This document shows, in pieces, positions 1 through 9,960 of a stretch of DNA of 64,000 nt (the stretch's first letter is position 1; the number at the start of each line of letters is the position of its first letter). Below the pieces are notes generated by a model that had not been told where the DNA came from, did no database searches, and saw only the letters and a program-made list of their open reading frames with translations. The DNA comes from Chaetoderma sp. LZ-2023a. Taxonomy: Eukaryota; Mollusca; Caudofoveata; Chaetodermatida; Chaetodermatidae. Made by a program: the position numbers and the translations under genes. The stretch is taken from contig CM067374.1 in assembly GCA_034401795.1 (NCBI GenBank), positions 136,552,508 through 136,616,507 of the forward strand, in the 5' to 3' direction.

Positions 1-1235
1 CGCTTGTGGCAACTATAATGGTGGTAATAGCACGAAGTAGATGGGAATGGGAAGAGGAATGGGGGGAACAACTTTTCCATCCCTCCCCTTGGAAAGCACA
101 AACGAAAAGGTCTTCAAATATGGTTTACCAGACCTAGTAGACCCGCTCCGAAGAGGGAGAGGACGAGTATGTGGCTCATCATCGTCCTAAGCGTTAGTCA
201 ACTCCTGGCTTGGTAGGTGAGGGGTCGAACTGGACAAATGTCGGGAATATGTGTCTCTGAAGAGGCATTGGTCTGGGTACCAGTGTTGTGCGTGTCGCCC
301 AACCAGAGCTCAGGCACTGGGTCACCGCCATCACAAGGTTTAAGCCGATCGAAGTGGATGATTGAGGTCAGGCCATCTGAGGCGCGGATTTGGTAGGTCA
401 CGTCTGACTTCTTACCTACTACCACATAGGGGCCTTTGCACTGGTTTATTTAGCACGTTTGCAGAACGTCATGTATCGTGACCCCAAATAATTTTTCCCA
501 CCTCAAATGGGTCTCCATGTACATGGCGGTCATGCCAGGTTTTTTGGCGCTGATGTACAGTGGATAGTTTCTCTAACTAGCTCATGTGCCTGTTCTACCC
601 GCTGGCGCATGAGTTCTACATATAGAGAGGGTGAGTTCTTCTCCCCAGGAATTCTGGGCATGGCCAGATCCAAGGGTAAGGCTAACTCACGGCCTAGCAT
701 TAACTGAGCAAGAGTGTAACCCGTGATGGAATGTATTGAAGTGCGGTATGCCATGAGCACATATGGGAGCCACAGATCCCAATCACGACAATGAAGGTGT
801 GTTTCCTTAGTCAGCATAACCGCGAGAGTTCTATTGAATCTCTCTACCACCCCGTGTCCACGTGGATGGTACGGTGTTGTGCGCGTTTTGACTATATGAA
901 ACATTTTGCAGAGTTCGGAGATCAGCCGATTCTCAAAATTGCTACCTTGATCGGAATGCCACTCATATGGCATACCTAAATGACAGCACACATTACTTGC
1001 TAGGACCTCTGCTACTTTGGATGCCTCATGGTGACGGTCCAGCAAAATAGTCTTGCAATACGAGGATGTATTTATTTCCTTCATCCTTCGTATTCAAGGG
1101 TCCGAGCACATCAATAGCCACTTGCTCCCACGGTGCACCAACTATTTTAATTTGTAATGGTGCGGTGTGGTGTTGGCCAACAGCATGTCTCTGGCAGGGC
1201 TGTCGGTGGTGGTGGCTGCTGATGTCCACTGCTGT
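1..1235 (-). pseudogene. Ty3/Gypsy retrotransposon pol 3' part (integrase and C-terminal tail), decayed
   Basis: Read on the minus strand, this is the integrase end of a Ty3/Gypsy polyprotein, which would join element cDNA to host DNA. Three reading-frame blocks are seen. Positions 1229-1026 carry the end of the zinc-binding region (CQRHAVGQHH) and the first catalytic aspartate (VAIDVLGPL). Positions 1084-530 carry the second aspartate (HSDQGSNF), the glutamate (GVVERFNRTL) and the TGYT...LMLGRE segment typical of metazoan Gypsy integrases. Positions 425-198 carry a GPY/F-like tail ending in HFDRLKPC. The blocks are in different frames, so the gene is broken by at least two indels. Just after the first aspartate a short stretch present in the right-hand copy (63934-63554) is lost or altered. 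No RT, protease or gag is present: the reading stops at a CTG-rich repeat near 1235. The 3' end and LTR lie outside the window. Family assignment is secure; the clade within Ty3/Gypsy is not. Confidence 0.9.
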
Positions 1236-1660
1236 TGATGGTGGTTGCTGCTGGCAGCTGTGGCTGGTGGCTGCTGGTAGCTGCTGCTACTGGCAGCAGC
1301 TGCTGGTGCTGGCTACTGCTGCTGGGAGCTGCTGCTGCTGCTGACTCCTGCTGCTGACTCCTGCTGCTGCTGCTGGCGGCTGCTACTGCTGACGGCTGCT
1401 GCTAGTGGCGGGCTGCTGCTGCTGGTGGCGGCTGCTGCTAGTGGCGGACTGCTGCTGGCGGCTGCTGCTGTTGTTGGTAGGGGCTGTTGCTGGTGTGAGC
1501 TGCTGCTGCTGCTGCTTGTGGCTGCTGGTGGCTGCTGCTGCTGGTGGTGGCTGCTGCTGGCGGGTGCTACTGCCGACTCCTGCTGCTGGCTCCTGCTGCT
1601 GCTGGTGGCTGCTGTTAGCGGCGGCTGCTGCTGGCTGTTGCTGCTGCTGGTGGTGCTGAT
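1195..1660. repeat. CTG-rich imperfect trinucleotide/minisatellite tract
   Basis: About 465 bp built almost entirely from CTG, GTGG and CTGCTGGTGG-type words with irregular interruptions. Several frames stay open on both strands, giving polyleucine/cysteine on plus and glutamine/proline/serine-rich peptides on minus. These are a by-product of the repeat, and no gene is claimed. The tract directly abuts the 5' limit of the Gypsy fragment, replacing the expected zinc-finger and RNase H sequence. Confidence 0.9.
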
Positions 1661-2308
1661 AAATATATCTCCTTAGATGAAGTTTCTCTAGTTTCTCATG
1701 AATCTGCCAACTGGTTTCGGAGATTTTTAAATATGTTAAACGTGTTTCTAAAACCAAAGTAAAGTTCAAAATGGTCGCCGGCCAAATCGGCAATCGACTT
1801 CTTTTGAATAAACAGGGATATTTATGCCCTAAAGAAACTTGCTACCAAAATGATTTTGAAATCAAGCCCAGTGATTCTTGAGAACAGATCATTTAAAAAA
1901 GTAAAATTAATGGCTTTTACGCTTACCTTACTAGAATGGCCAAGTGAGTTTATGCCACAGCGACCATCCATCGTAAGTTCATCCGTCAAGGTATGTGAAG
2001 AAGCCATTAGCTTAAAATGTATCCTTACATCAAGTTTGGTTACTGTATGTGAAGTTGAAATTACGGTCCAAATATTGTACTCTTGTTCCAGAGGGAGTAT
2101 AGGGACATTTTGGCCACGGTTGATATAAAGCTCTCCAGAAAAAACAAAATGGGCCACCAATGTTGACGACACACAGACAGGCGGACGGATGGATTTTGAT
2201 GAATATTGTGTCCTTGGCACTATTGACCAACGGGAAATGTACCATTGGTCAATAGGGCAGCCATTCCCGAAACGGTTGGGACCCATGACCCAAACACACG
2301 TGTCATGC
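1661..2308. other. Non-coding stretch with dispersed-repeat words
   Basis: No credible gene is seen. The stretch contains words such as AAAATGGTCGCCGGCCAAAT at 1770-1790 and a CAGACAGGCGGACGGATGG tail at 2175-2193. Both resemble pieces of the Helitron-like repeats further right. It runs into an assembly gap at 2309. Confidence 0.5.
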
Positions 2309-2808
2309 NNNNNNNNNNNNNNNNNNNNNNNNNNNNNNNNNNNNNNNNNNNNNNNNNNNNNNNNNNNNNNNNNNNNNNNNNNNNNNNNNNNNNNNNNNNN
2401 NNNNNNNNNNNNNNNNNNNNNNNNNNNNNNNNNNNNNNNNNNNNNNNNNNNNNNNNNNNNNNNNNNNNNNNNNNNNNNNNNNNNNNNNNNNNNNNNNNNN
2501 NNNNNNNNNNNNNNNNNNNNNNNNNNNNNNNNNNNNNNNNNNNNNNNNNNNNNNNNNNNNNNNNNNNNNNNNNNNNNNNNNNNNNNNNNNNNNNNNNNNN
2601 NNNNNNNNNNNNNNNNNNNNNNNNNNNNNNNNNNNNNNNNNNNNNNNNNNNNNNNNNNNNNNNNNNNNNNNNNNNNNNNNNNNNNNNNNNNNNNNNNNNN
2701 NNNNNNNNNNNNNNNNNNNNNNNNNNNNNNNNNNNNNNNNNNNNNNNNNNNNNNNNNNNNNNNNNNNNNNNNNNNNNNNNNNNNNNNNNNNNNNNNNNNN
2801 NNNNNNNN
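2309..2808. other. Assembly gap of 500 N
   Basis: A run of exactly 500 undetermined bases, a conventional placeholder length for a gap of unknown size. Reading frames that cross it have no meaning. Confidence 0.99.
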
Positions 2809-3340
2809 GCCCCTGTGATGATTTTCCGAGTTCCTCCATAAATCCACCAATGTAATTGACTAACACAACCGATTAACTGCTTAAATTGCAAAATTTGAGC
2901 ACTCTAAAAAACACGACTTTGAAAAAGCGCAAAATAGACGAATCTGACTGTGATTGGGAATTGACTCGGTACCTGCGGCTATGGTATTCCCGGACACAGT
3001 ATGGGCAGGACCAGGAGAGTGCAGAGTTTTAATTGTTTATTTTGAGCTAGACTAGATAGTAGACATTATCATAATAGTACATCTGGTAAGTATTATTCGA
3101 AGTAGAAAAACCTGATACTTTATCTGGCTGATGTACCTTTATTTACATTTAAAATATATAAACAGTAATGATAATTGACAATAAGTTGTAGTCACCAAAG
3201 ATAGATAGTCTCTTACTCCACTTACATTGGAATGTTAAAATAATCTTTTCATTCACATGACTAGATTGCTCGCTTGATGACGCATCATCACAAATTTCCA
3301 TGTTCACAGCTTTGACCACACACCCACACATGCACAAGTG
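2809..3340. other. Non-coding, nothing recognised
   Basis: AT-rich sequence with no open frame of note, no tRNA-like arm and no clear repeat beyond the border of the satellite that begins near 3400. Confidence 0.5.
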
Positions 3341-3379
3341 TGCACGCACGCACGCACACACACACACACACACACACAC
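3341..3379. repeat. (CA)n microsatellite with CGCA prefix
   Basis: A short run of CGCA units followed by about a dozen CA units. It is simple sequence; the cysteine/valine-rich peptide it would encode is not meaningful. Confidence 0.95.
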
Positions 3380-3399
3380 GTGACACCTCTGGGGTGGAA

Positions 3400-4385
3400 C
3401 TAAATGTAAACGTGATCTCGCTCTCGCACCCGCACCCATATGGGTAACATACATACATGTATGTAGCAAATTTGTTTGAATTCCATCTAATGGTTTCGTA
3501 GGAATTGCATTGCAATCGATTTGACCGTTTGACCTCTCCTGTACAGACTCTCCTCTCCCCCCCCCCCCCATCCCACTGGGGACGGAGGCAAAAGTACATG
3601 TAAATGTGCTCTTGCACCCCCCAAACCGATATGGGTAACACGCATACGTACCAAATGTGTTTGAGTTCCATCTATTGGTTTCCTAGGAGTTGTGTTGCAA
3701 TCTATTTGACCCTTGACCTCTCCTTTACACACTCCACCCCCAACCCCCTTGGGACGGAGTCAAAAGTACATGTCAATGTACTTTTGCATGCCACACTCAT
3801 ATGGGTAAGATACATACCAAAGTTGGTTGAATACATGGTATCTTGCATGCCACAATCATATGGGCAACTCACATACCAAATTGCGTCCAACAGTTTCAGA
3901 GAAATTGCATTACAATCAATTTCTTGACCTTTTGACCCACCCATCCGACGACGACAGGGGTGGGTTGGGGCAGAGCCAAATATAAATGTTGTCTTGCATG
4001 CCACAGTCATGTGGGTAACTGCCGCAATCATATGGGCAATGCACATACCAAATTTTGTTTAATTTCATCCAACGGTTTCAGAGAAGTTGCATTACAATCA
4101 ATTTTTTGCCATTTCGATCCACACGCCCCACACCCATGGGGCCGGAGAGCCTAATGTAAATGGCTTCTTGCACTCCACAATCATATGGATAACTCACAAA
4201 CTAAACTTGGTTGAATTTTGTAAAACACTTTCGGACGAGACACATTTCAATCAATTTCTGCATATTAAAATATTACCCTTTGACTAAAATGTAAACAGAC
4301 TCTTGCATTCCAATTTGCATACCAAATTTGGCTGAATTCCATCAAACGGTTTCGGAGATCTGACATTACAATTGACTTTTCTTTG
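3400..4385 (+). repeat. Satellite S1, degenerate tandem copies (plus orientation)
   Basis: Five to six imperfect copies, roughly 150-190 bp each, with the same order of blocks. CATATGGGTAAC is followed by ACATACCAAATTTGGTTGAATT, then CAACGGTTTC, then GAAATTGCATTACAATC, a TTTGACC block, a C/G-rich cluster, and GTAAATGT.CTTTGCATGCCACA. Spacing between CATATGGG words varies (192, 171 and shorter), so several copies are internally deleted. The same family occurs inverted at 6650-7051 and 9272-9960, and again in plus orientation near 11090-11400. No coding role is seen. Confidence 0.85.
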
Positions 4386-4657
4386 AAAAACGTGGAGATA
4401 ATGTTGAGTACCATAGGTCACCTATGATACATGTATGTGATGATAAGGTATTGACATATATATGCATATTTTACTAACTTTATAATGTGACCCAGGATCC
4501 TAGTCCTACATGTAGTAAACTCACTAACTCCAGTACATGTATTACTACTATCTAGAGTATCTATAGCACAATAAATATTTTACAATCCGCATCATATGGT
4601 AATTCACATAATAAACTTGGTTGACATCCACAAGATGTTACGAATAAAATGGAACTA
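4386..4657. other. Non-coding, AT-rich spacer
   Basis: No gene or structured repeat is seen, apart from a short S1-like remnant near 4585-4625 (CATATGGTAATTCACATAATAAAC...GGTTGA). Confidence 0.5.
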
Positions 4658-4864
4658 TTAACTCTTTCATTCCAAAGCCGGCCTTTTCAGTGGTCTTATG
4701 GAATGTCCATTTGCAGTCCAAAAAATTGTATTTTTGAAAATTATCCACTGGAATGACTGACTCGATAACCGAGCCAGTCATTCCAGTGGTAAATTTTCAA
4801 AAACAGTCTTCTCTTGGACCACAAATTGATTTTCTTGACCAAAATTAGCCATTAAAGGGCTAAA
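4658..4864. mobile_element. Hairpin element family A (MITE-like), copy 1
   Basis: A near-palindromic element of about 205 bp. The core is an inverted repeat reading GAAAATT.TCCACTGGAATG at 4736-4755 and its complement CATTCCAGTGGTAAATTTTC at 4779-4798, around a short centre with CTCGATAACCGAG. Outward it continues with AATGTCCATTTGCA on the left and CTTCTCTTGG...CACAAAT on the right. The left edge reads TTAACTCTTTCATTCC and the right edge CATTAAAGGGCTAAA, so the ends are also inverted and carry TTAA or a near version. It has no coding capacity. TTAA plus CCCTTT-like ends would fit piggyBac-type mobilisation, but that is an inference. Confidence 0.75.
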
Positions 4865-5259
4865 GCCAGGCCACTTGCCATATTACACACTCTCTCAATC
4901 TACAAGTTGGTGTTCTTTAATACAGGTGTCTTGAGTGATCGGTTTGATGGCCTCTGTGACTGATGATGCCATGAAAATTAAAATTTTAAACTATGATATT
5001 TCCCTCTGAAAAATCTGTTGCGAATTGCAGCGGGTTACACACACTCTATGTCATAATTCTCTGCGATTATCTGTAGCACAATTGTGGTATATCCATCTGG
5101 AAAACTGTCAGTATGACATCCATATTTCCTAAAAAACATAAACAACAAATGCAATTAGAGATTGCAGCCCCTCCTCATCAAAGTTGTGGAATCATACAGT
5201 ACAGTCACACCCTTTCCTGTGTTAAAATTGTATCCAAATTAGAGAATTTGATCTGATCC
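4865..5259. other. Non-coding spacer
   Basis: AT-rich, with no open frame, no repeat shared with the rest of the window that I can see, and no RNA gene. Confidence 0.45.
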
Positions 5260-5380
5260 ATATATTGAAGAAGTATATTCAAAGGAATATTTATCGGCCA
5301 ATTTGGATCCCATGCCATGACAGACAGACGGACCCCATGGCATAAGCTCACTTGGCCAGTCTAGCCAGGTTAGCTAACAA
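5260..5380 (+). mobile_element. Short Helitron-like/pearl-like 3' end fragment
   Basis: Begins with GAAGTATATTCAAAGGAATA, also found at 10510. It ends with a GACAGACAGACGGACC block, CATGGCATAAGCTCACTTGG, and a weak hairpin GCTCACTTGGC / GCCAGGTTAGC at 5346-5374 followed by CTAA. Hairpin plus CTRR is the hallmark of Helitron 3' ends, and this exact style of ending is known from bivalve pearl-type elements. Only the end is recognisable. Confidence 0.5.
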
Positions 5381-5589
5381 TGGGAAATTTATAGTTTAAC
5401 TAATCTCATCTCTTGATAGCTATTCAAGTGATCTAATATGCCACTGATAAACTATACAGATAATTCTAAGCTTTTTATCATGTGGCTAAACAGATATATT
5501 CAGGCTTTAGTAGCTAAATGTTGGTACATTTCTACACTATGATGGCTGTCAGGATTATCCCCACATTTTAAACAAGAGGAATTTTTTTT

Positions 5590-6608
5590 GGAAATATGTC
5601 AAGCAGCTAAAGAGGGGTAGCAATTTGACAATTTCCGGTACATTTTTCATAAAATCTAAGATTTTCATGCAAAAAATTGATGAATCAAAATTCTGAATGG
5701 ATGTTCTAGAGCCTATGGCCATAGGATACTTTCAGCCTAATTTGGTTAAAACCGGTCAAGATGATAAGGAGAAGCAATTTGACAATTTCCAGTACATTTT
5801 TCATAAAATCTCAGATTTTCACCCAAAAAATTGATGAATCAAAATTCTGAATGGAAGTTCTGGAGCCTACAAATTTGGTTGAAATCACTCCGAATTGTTA
5901 AGGAGAAGCATTTTGATAATTTCCGGTACATTTTTCATAAAATCTCAGATTTTCACCCAGAAAATTGATGAATCAAAATTCGGAATGGAAATTCTGGAGC
6001 CTATGACCATTGGGTCCTTTCAGCCAAATTTGCTTGAAATCACTCAGAATGCTAAGGAGAAGCATTTTGACAATTTCCAGTACAATTTTCGTAAAATCTA
6101 AGATTTTGACCCAAAAAATTGAGGAATCAAAATTCTGAATACTGGGGCCTATGATGATTGGGTCCTTTCAACCAAATTTGGTTGAAATCGGTTAAAATGG
6201 TAAGGAGAAGAAGCATTTGGACAATTTCCTGTAAATTTTTTATAAAATCAAAGAGTTTGACCCAAAAAATTGAGGAATCAAAATTCCGAATGGAAGTTCT
6301 GGAGCCTATGACCATTGGGTCCTTTAAACCAAATTTGGTTGAAATCGCTCAGAATGATAAGGAGAAGAAGCAATTTGACAATTTCCGGTAAATTTTTAAT
6401 AAAATCTAAGATTTTGACCCAAAAAATGGAGGAATCAAAATTCCGAATGGACGTTCTGGAACCTATGACCATAGGGTACTTTCAACCAAATTTGGTTGAA
6501 ATCACCCAAACGGTTAATGAGGAGTAGCTTTTCAAAGCAAAAGTTGACGGACGACAGACGGTCGCCACGGCATTAAGCTCACTTGGCCTTTAAGGCCAGG
6601 TGGGCTAA
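5590..6608 (+). mobile_element. Helitron-like non-autonomous element with tandem core of about 155 bp
   Basis: At least six diverged tandem copies of a unit of about 150-160 bp. Each carries AAGGAGAAG.AATTTGACAATTTCC, then CATAAAATCTCAGATTTT, ACCCAAAAAATTGA, GAATCAAAATTC, GAATGGA.GTTCTGGAGCC and TATGACCAT.GGGTCCTTTC. The array is followed by GACGGACGACAGACGGTCGC and a terminal hairpin, GCTCACTTGGCC TTTAA GGCCAGGTGGGC at 6577-6605, overlapping CTAA at 6605. A tandem core followed by hairpin and CTRR is the arrangement of pearl/HINE-type elements. The small peptides readable here (for example 5895-6101) are repeat translations. The 5' end is not defined. Confidence 0.65.
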
Positions 6609-6639
6609 AAACAGGATATTGTAATCGCCTCTGTCCATC

Positions 6640-7051
6640 TGTCCGTCTGTCACGCTATCTCCTCCCAAACGACTGGGTGGAATTCAACTAAATTTGGTAT
6701 GTGGGTTACCCATATGATTCCGCTTGGAAAGACAATATTTAGACTGGGCTCCACCCCCAGGGGCAGGGGTCAAAGGGCTGAATCGCTTGTAGCGCAACTC
6801 TGAAATCATTAGACTGAACTCAAGCAAATTTGATATATGAGTTACCCATATGATCCCGGAGTGCAAGAGGCCATTTACATTTGGATCCGCCTACAGGGGT
6901 CAAAAGTTCGAATTTTAACCTGCGGAAATTGATTATAACGCATCTCCTCTGAAAACATTGGTCAGAATTCAACTAAATTTGGTATGTGACCTACTCATAT
7001 CAATTTGAAGTGGGTGAGATGGAATTCAAACAAATTTGGTATGCAAGTTAC
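6640..7051 (-). repeat. Satellite S1, copies in minus orientation
   Basis: Two to three copies of S1 on the minus strand (GAATTCAACTAAATTTGGTATGTG...GTTACCCATATGATT), interrupted at 7052 by the hAT-like element. The satellite resumes at 9272 in the same orientation and phase, so the two halves were continuous before insertion. Confidence 0.85.
7044..7051. repeat. Left 8-bp target site duplication of the 7052-9271 element
   Basis: CAAGTTAC, repeated exactly at 9272-9279. The other S1 copies read through the equivalent position (GAGTTACCCATAT), which supports this as the insertion site. Confidence 0.9.
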
Positions 7052-7064
7052 CAGGCTTGGGTAA

Positions 7065-7205
7065 ATGCATTTGCACTTGAATGCATTTGCACTTGCATTT
7101 GCATTTGCATTTAAATACAATTATGAAATTTCTGACGCATTTGCACTTGCATTTGAATCTCATGTATTTGCATTTGTATAAAAAGGGTTGCATTTTTCAA
7201 ATGCA
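7065..7205. repeat. (GCATTT)n-type subterminal repeat, left end
   Basis: Imperfect hexamer array of GCATTT and GCACTT words inside the left end of the hAT-like element. Its inverse counterpart lies at 9165-9245. Likely a terminal binding-site cluster; the histidine/leucine-rich peptides it encodes are artefacts. Confidence 0.75.
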
Positions 7206-8029
7206 TTTGATTTTTTTCAAAACCACTACTTTTTTCATTTTGTATTTCTTTCCAAATTGATTGGAACTTGTGGCTGTTAAAAATTATAAATAACAGCCAC
7301 AGCACCCAGTCAAATTAATTTCAAAAAGTTCAACCAAATTATTTGTCAAATCATAAAAATGGCATTTCTGTTGCTAGAAATTAGAAATATAATTCTGTGA
7401 TTTATTGACCCATTTCACTATGAATTTCTTAGAATGGAGCTCTCAGCCATCAATATACCTAAATATGCAACACCATGTATATTTTTAATTACTTTGACTT
7501 AAGAAGCCAACAAATTTTAGTTAATTTGTTTCTGAGATAAACTACAGCAACATATCTAGTGAAAATAGATATAAAATGATCACCATATAAAAAGTAAGGA
7601 ATCCAATGTGTTGACCCTTTAACACATATATACAAGAACACTGAAATAATTGGCTCAATGATTGTCTTCTCTTGGCCTGCAAATGGGCATTTGTAAAGAC
7701 CAAGACAAAGGCTTGTTTTGGCCTGTTTGGGCACCAAAGGGTTAACGAAACAATTTGACTAAACGTTGTTGTTGCTTTAGTCAATACATTGATTTTCAGG
7801 AAGATTAATACTATTCATATGATCATGTGTGTTAAAGAACTGCAATCTTTTATCCCCACAGGAGGTCACTCGAGCACTTTTGACTACAGTACAATCTACT
7901 CAATCAGTACTCTCTATAGTCATTGTCAAGATCCTTTCAAAGTAATTAGGGTGAGCTTAGTAATATATCTCTGGTTTCCCAATCTCTGAATAGGGTAGGT
8001 GTTGTTACCGCCATTCATTCAGAAATCTC

Positions 8030-8235
8030 TTAATCCATTAGTTGTCAAGATTGGCTTTTTGAATGTCCATTTGCATTATAAGAGTATACAATTTTTGAAA
8101 ATTTATGACTGAGATGACTGGCTTGGTAATCGAGTCAGTCATTCCAGTCATAAAATTTCAAAGATTGTCTTCTTGGAATGCAAATAGACATAGTCAATAA
8201 ATAACAGATGTTGTTAATTCTGTTGACATGGGTTA
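8030..8235. mobile_element. Hairpin element family A, copy 2
   Basis: Starts TTAATCCATTAGTTGTCAAG and ends GACATGGGTTAA, giving inverted ends with TTAA on both sides. The inner inverted repeat pairs TTTTTGAAAATTTATGACTG (8092-8111) with CAGTCATAAAATTTCAAAGA (8145-8164). Nested in the hAT-like element. Confidence 0.7.
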
Positions 8236-8378
8236 ATTTATCATTGTGATTAGAAGCGCCTGTCATTCAGTCTGACTATAAGCACATACTCAGCCATGTG
8301 TGACTAAGACAAAGTTAAGATTTAAACATTTTAATCTAGAAGTGCCAGAATCTTAATTCAGGTCTTGAATAAGCTGAT

Positions 8379-8690
8379 GAATATTTTTAAACAAATTTGA
8401 CTGGAAACTTTGACCCACAGCTGCCAGTCAAATTATCTTCAAAATATTCAACAAAATATTTGTTAAATTCATACTGATATTGCATACGCTGATAACTATT
8501 TTTAATGTATTTTGACTGGAACATGTTGCTGCCATAGCAGATATCAATAAATTTCATTTCAAAATATTGAACATAATATTTGAAAATTATTTTGAAAGTA
8601 ATTTGACTGGCACATGTTGCTTGTATAGGATGCAATGGCTATAAATGAAATTACCCTTCAAAATAGTCAACATAATATTTAGGAATATGG
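8379..8690. repeat. Three adjacent hairpin family B copies
   Basis: Successive degenerate copies at about 8379-8452, 8500-8570 and 8585-8680. Each is built on TTTGACTGGAA...TTCCAGTCAAATT and ends ATTCAACA.AATATT. They are more diverged than the copies at 10.1, 36.6 and 39 kb and are probably older. Confidence 0.6.
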
Positions 8691-8699
8691 TCACTCCCC

Positions 8700-8940
8700 T
8701 TAACCCTCATATCAGCCAAAAATGGCTTCTGAAGTGGTCTTGAGATATGTCCATTTGCAGACCAAGTGAAGAATATTTTTGAAAATTTACCACTGGAATG
8801 ACTGGCTCGATAACCGAGCCAGTCATTCCAGTGGTAAATTTTCAAAAAGGTCTTCTCTTGGTCTGCAAATAGACATCTTCTTTGAGAAAATTGAAATTTT
8901 TTAAAACAAATTCGAGTGCCAAAGTGTTAATGGGTATTAT
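8700..8940. mobile_element. Hairpin element family A, copy 3
   Basis: Flanked by TTAA at 8700 and 8937. The centre is a strong palindrome: CCACTGGAATGACTGGCTCG ATAA CGAGCCAGTCATTCCAGTGG in effect, extended by AAAATTTA/TAAATTTT and GTCCATTTGCAGACCAAG / CTTGGTCTGCAAATAGACA. It would form one of the longest near-perfect foldbacks in the window. A further, more decayed copy follows at 8941-9090. Confidence 0.75.
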
Positions 8941-9271
8941 TTTTTCATAGTAAAGCTCCATGTGCAGATGAAGAGAAGACGATTTTTGACAATTTTACAC
9001 TGTAATGACTGATTCAATAAGCGAGACAGTCATTCCTGTGGTAAAATTTCAAAAATAGTCTTCTCCTGGTCTGCAAAAAGTTTTACAAAAAATAGTCACT
9101 ACCATAAGATACATAGATGGCAGATGCATACTCAAAATTTGAGTACCAGACGTGTGCCCAAATATTCAAATGCATTTGCAAATGCATTTGGATGTGCATT
9201 TGCACTTGCATTTGAATCATTTACAAACATTTGCATTTAAATGCAATACCCTGCACTTGGACCCAAGCCTG

Positions 9272-9960
9272 CAAGTTACCCATATCAATGTCGGGTGTAT
9301 GAGCACATTTACATTTGGCCCCGCCCATAGGGTGGGTGGGGGATGGGGTCAAAATTTAAAAAAATTGATTGTAATGCAACTCCTCCGAAACCATTAGACG
9401 GAATTCAACCAAATTTGGTATGTGAGTAACCCATATCAATGTGGAGTAAATGAGCACATTTATATTTTGACCCACCCCTAGGTTTAGGTGGAGGTCAAAA
9501 GGTAAAAAAAAATTGATTGCAATGCAACTCCTCTGACACTGTAGGACGAAGTTCCACCAAATTTGGTATGTAAGTTACCCATATCAATATCGAGTGCATG
9601 AGCACATTTACATTTGCCTCCGCCCATAGCTGGAGGGTGGGGGTCAAAGGGTAAAAAAAAAACCTATTGGACGGAATTCAAGAAAATTTAGTATGTGAGT
9701 TACTCATATTAATATTGGATGATCACATTTACATTTGCCCCCACCCCAGGGGTGGGTGATGGGGGGGGGGGGAAGGGGTGAAAGGGTCATGAAATTGATT
9801 GAAATGCAACTCCTCTGATACTGTTGGATGAAGTTCAAACAAATTTGGTATGTGAGTTACCCATATGATTGCATGGTGCAAAAGGACATTACATTTGGTT
9901 CCGCCCACAGGGGGTTGGTTGTGGGATGGACAAAAGTTCAAAGCGGTGAACGTGGGGATT
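9272..9960 (-). repeat. Satellite S1, minus orientation, continuation
   Basis: Four to five tandem copies of about 150 bp of the family seen at 3400-4385, on the opposite strand, each with ACCAAATTTGGTATGTGAGT and CCCATATCAAT. It includes a run of about 11 G near 9758. It begins with the right target duplication of the hAT-like element (9272-9279). Confidence 0.85.

Larger units (their letters stand above)
7052..9271. mobile_element. Non-autonomous hAT-like DNA transposon, 2220 bp
   Basis: The left end starts CAGGCTTGGGT and the right end finishes with its exact complement, ACCCAAGCCTG. The element is bracketed by perfect 8-bp direct repeats CAAGTTAC. Eight-base duplications and CAG-type termini are diagnostic of the hAT superfamily. 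Inside each end lies a subterminal cluster of GCATTT/AAATGC words (7065-7205 and 9165-9245) in opposite orientation, as expected for transposase binding-site clusters. There is no transposase-like reading frame, so it must depend on a transposase in trans. The interior holds several nested hairpin elements (family A at 8030-8235, 8700-8940 and 8941-9090; family B at about 8379-8690). The termini resemble those of the hAT element at 38107-41625. Confidence 0.85.

Noticed and set aside
1383..1793. Glutamine/serine-rich frame on minus
   Set aside because: Encoded by the CTG-rich tract. Equivalent low-complexity frames are open on both strands, so there is no evidence of a gene.
1822..2891. Several long frames on both strands
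   Set aside because: They cross the 500-N gap and consist mainly of undetermined residues.
3300..4300. Periodic repeats considered as a CRISPR array
   Set aside because: Repeats are long (150-190 bp), degenerate and without unique spacers. The sequence is eukaryotic.
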